Source: CALJIC01 sp039805565 (GTDB lineage Bacteria; Chloroflexota; Chloroflexia; Chloroflexales; Roseiflexaceae). From it: a stretch of DNA of 6,316 bases. Positions 5,495 to 6,316 of this stretch are shown in pieces. Each line of letters starts with the position of its first letter. Position 1 is the first letter of the stretch. The DNA is taken from the NCBI GenBank assembly GCA_039805565.1, contig JBDLTZ010000067.1, positions 1-6,316 on the forward strand, read 5' to 3'. The notes under the pieces are model-generated. The model had not been told where the DNA came from, did no database searches, and saw only the letters and a list, made by a program, of their open reading frames with translations. The position numbers and the translations under genes are program-made.

Positions 5495-5520
5495 AGGGGT
5501 AGACGCGCCATCTATAGAGG
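5491..5520 (+). repeat. Paired CTATAGnGG motifs 21 bp apart
   Basis: CTATAGGGG (5491-5499) and CTATAGAGG (5512-5520) are offset by 21 bp, two helical turns. The core CTATAG is palindromic. The first copy covers the -10 and the second sits just after the predicted start of transcription, a position suited to a repressor. An alternative is that the second copy is a fortuitous AT-rich match. Confidence 0.4.
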
Positions 5521-5557
5521 CATAAGCGCGCCTGCCGCGAAAAGGATACGTACGCCC

Positions 5558-6316
5558 ATGACTACCCGCGTTCTGATCACCGGGGTCACCGGCCCTGTCG
5601 GCAGCGCCCTCGCCGACGAGCTTCTGACCCTACCCGATATCGAGCTTCACGCCTTCAAGCGCTGGCGCAGCGACCCGCGCCCCATCCAGCACCTCTTCGG
5701 GCGCATCACGCTCCACGAGGGAGATATCGAGGACCCCTTCGCCATCGCCGGTGCCGTCCGCGCCGCCGCGCCCGACTTGGTGTACCACCTCGCCGCCCAG
5801 AGCTACCCCTCGGCCTCCTGGGATGCGCCCATCACCACGCTCCGCACCAACGTTGAGGGCACCGTCAACCTGCTCGAGGCCGTCCGCGCCCACGCGCCCA
5901 ACGCCCGCGTCCATATCGCCGGCTCCAGCGCGCAGTACGGCGTGGTCTCCCCCGAGCACGTCCCCATTACGGAGGCCCACCCGATGCGCCCCGGCTCGCC
6001 CTACGGCGTCAGCAAAGTGGGCCAGGAGCTGCTCGGCCTGCAGTACCACGACAGCTACGGCCTGCACGTGGTCGTGACGCGCTCGTTCAACCACGTCGGC
6101 CCGCGCCAGGGCGACCGCTGCTCGATCCAGACGTTCTGCCGCCAGATGGCGATGATCGAGGCCGGCCTCCAGCCGCCCGTCCTCTCCGTCGGCAACCTCG
6201 AGCCGCGCCGCGACTTCAGCCACGTGAACGACGTGGCCCGCGCGCTCTGGCTCCTGCTCCAGCGCGGCCGGCCCGGCACGGTCTACAACCTCTGCTCAGG
6301 CACTGCCACGCGGATC
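5558..6316 (+). CDS. NAD(P)-dependent sugar epimerase/dehydratase, GDP-mannose dehydratase/reductase-like (3' partial)
   Basis: The first 253 codons of an extended short-chain dehydrogenase are present; the frame is open at the window end and about 60-80 residues are probably missing. The Rossmann motif G9-x2-G12-x2-G15 opens the protein, HLAAQS is at 77-82, the catalytic Ser region GSSAQYG at 122-128 and Y149-x3-K153 in PYGVSK. The FNHVGPRQ block (177-184), RRDFSHVNDV (217-226) and YNLCSG (243-248) resemble GDP-4-keto-6-deoxy-D-mannose reductase most and GDP-mannose 4,6-dehydratase next. The role would be GDP-deoxyhexose (rhamnose or fucose type) synthesis for surface glycans, in the cytosol. 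The exact step cannot be fixed from this fragment. AAAGGA (5541-5546) lies 11 bases before the ATG. It diverges from the kinase operon. Confidence 0.9.
   Translation, partial: MTTRVLITGVTGPVGSALADELLTLPDIELHAFKRWRSDPRPIQHLFGRITLHEGDIEDPFAIAGAVRAAAPDLVYHLAAQSYPSASWDAPITTLRTNVEGTVNLLEAVRAHAPNARVHIAGSSAQYGVVSPEHVPITEAHPMRPGSPYGVSKVGQELLGLQYHDSYGLHVVVTRSFNHVGPRQGDRCSIQTFCRQMAMIEAGLQPPVLSVGNLEPRRDFSHVNDVARALWLLLQRGRPGTVYNLCSGTATRI

Noticed and set aside
5630..6223. Minus-strand open frame of 197 residues
   Set aside because: It is antisense to the sugar epimerase/dehydratase, whose plus frame has full SDR motifs and runs open to the window end.

Overview
This window comes from a GC-rich bacterium. 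A Hanks-type kinase fused to a PQQ-type propeller, clustered with PP2C, VWA and FHA genes, is a style common in Chloroflexota. That assignment is an inference from gene style only and is of low to moderate confidence. The genome also carries a selenocysteine tRNA, so the organism probably makes selenoproteins.

Layout on the minus strand, read in the direction of transcription from the middle of the window leftwards: a strong sigma-70/A-type promoter (TTGCCT, 17 bp, TATAAT; 5378-5406) precedes a compact five-gene operon. The genes are (1) a soluble Ser/Thr kinase with a C-terminal eight-unit propeller (3343-5307), (2) a PP2C-family phosphatase (2394-3302), (3) a VWA/MIDAS protein (1093-2370), (4) a zinc-ribbon plus FHA protein (590-1093) whose start overlaps the VWA stop as TGATG, and (5) a small unrecognised 81-residue protein (301-546). 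A hairpin at 244-280 probably ends the operon. Its short T tract runs into the promoter (TTGACA, 17 bp, TACAAT) of a separately transcribed tRNA-Sec gene at 115-208. The last 114 bases hold a degenerate direct repeat and no gene I can support.

On the plus strand, divergent from the kinase, an extended-SDR nucleotide-sugar enzyme resembling GDP-4-keto-6-deoxymannose reductase or GDP-mannose 4,6-dehydratase starts at 5558 and is cut by the window end. The 250-bp divergent spacer holds a promoter for each side and an exact 10-bp inverted repeat with one arm in each core promoter.

The operon looks like a self-contained, cytosolic phospho-threonine signalling module: kinase (writer) with a propeller sensor, PP2C (eraser), FHA (reader) and VWA (metal-dependent scaffold or effector). 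No membrane segment is seen in any of the five proteins. The most suggestive observation is a shared T-x-x-L motif in the flexible tails of three partners: GTLPL twice in the PP2C N-terminus, GTRGL in the VWA C-terminus, and PTRAL between the zinc ribbon and FHA domain. These could be kinase sites and docking sites for the FHA domain.
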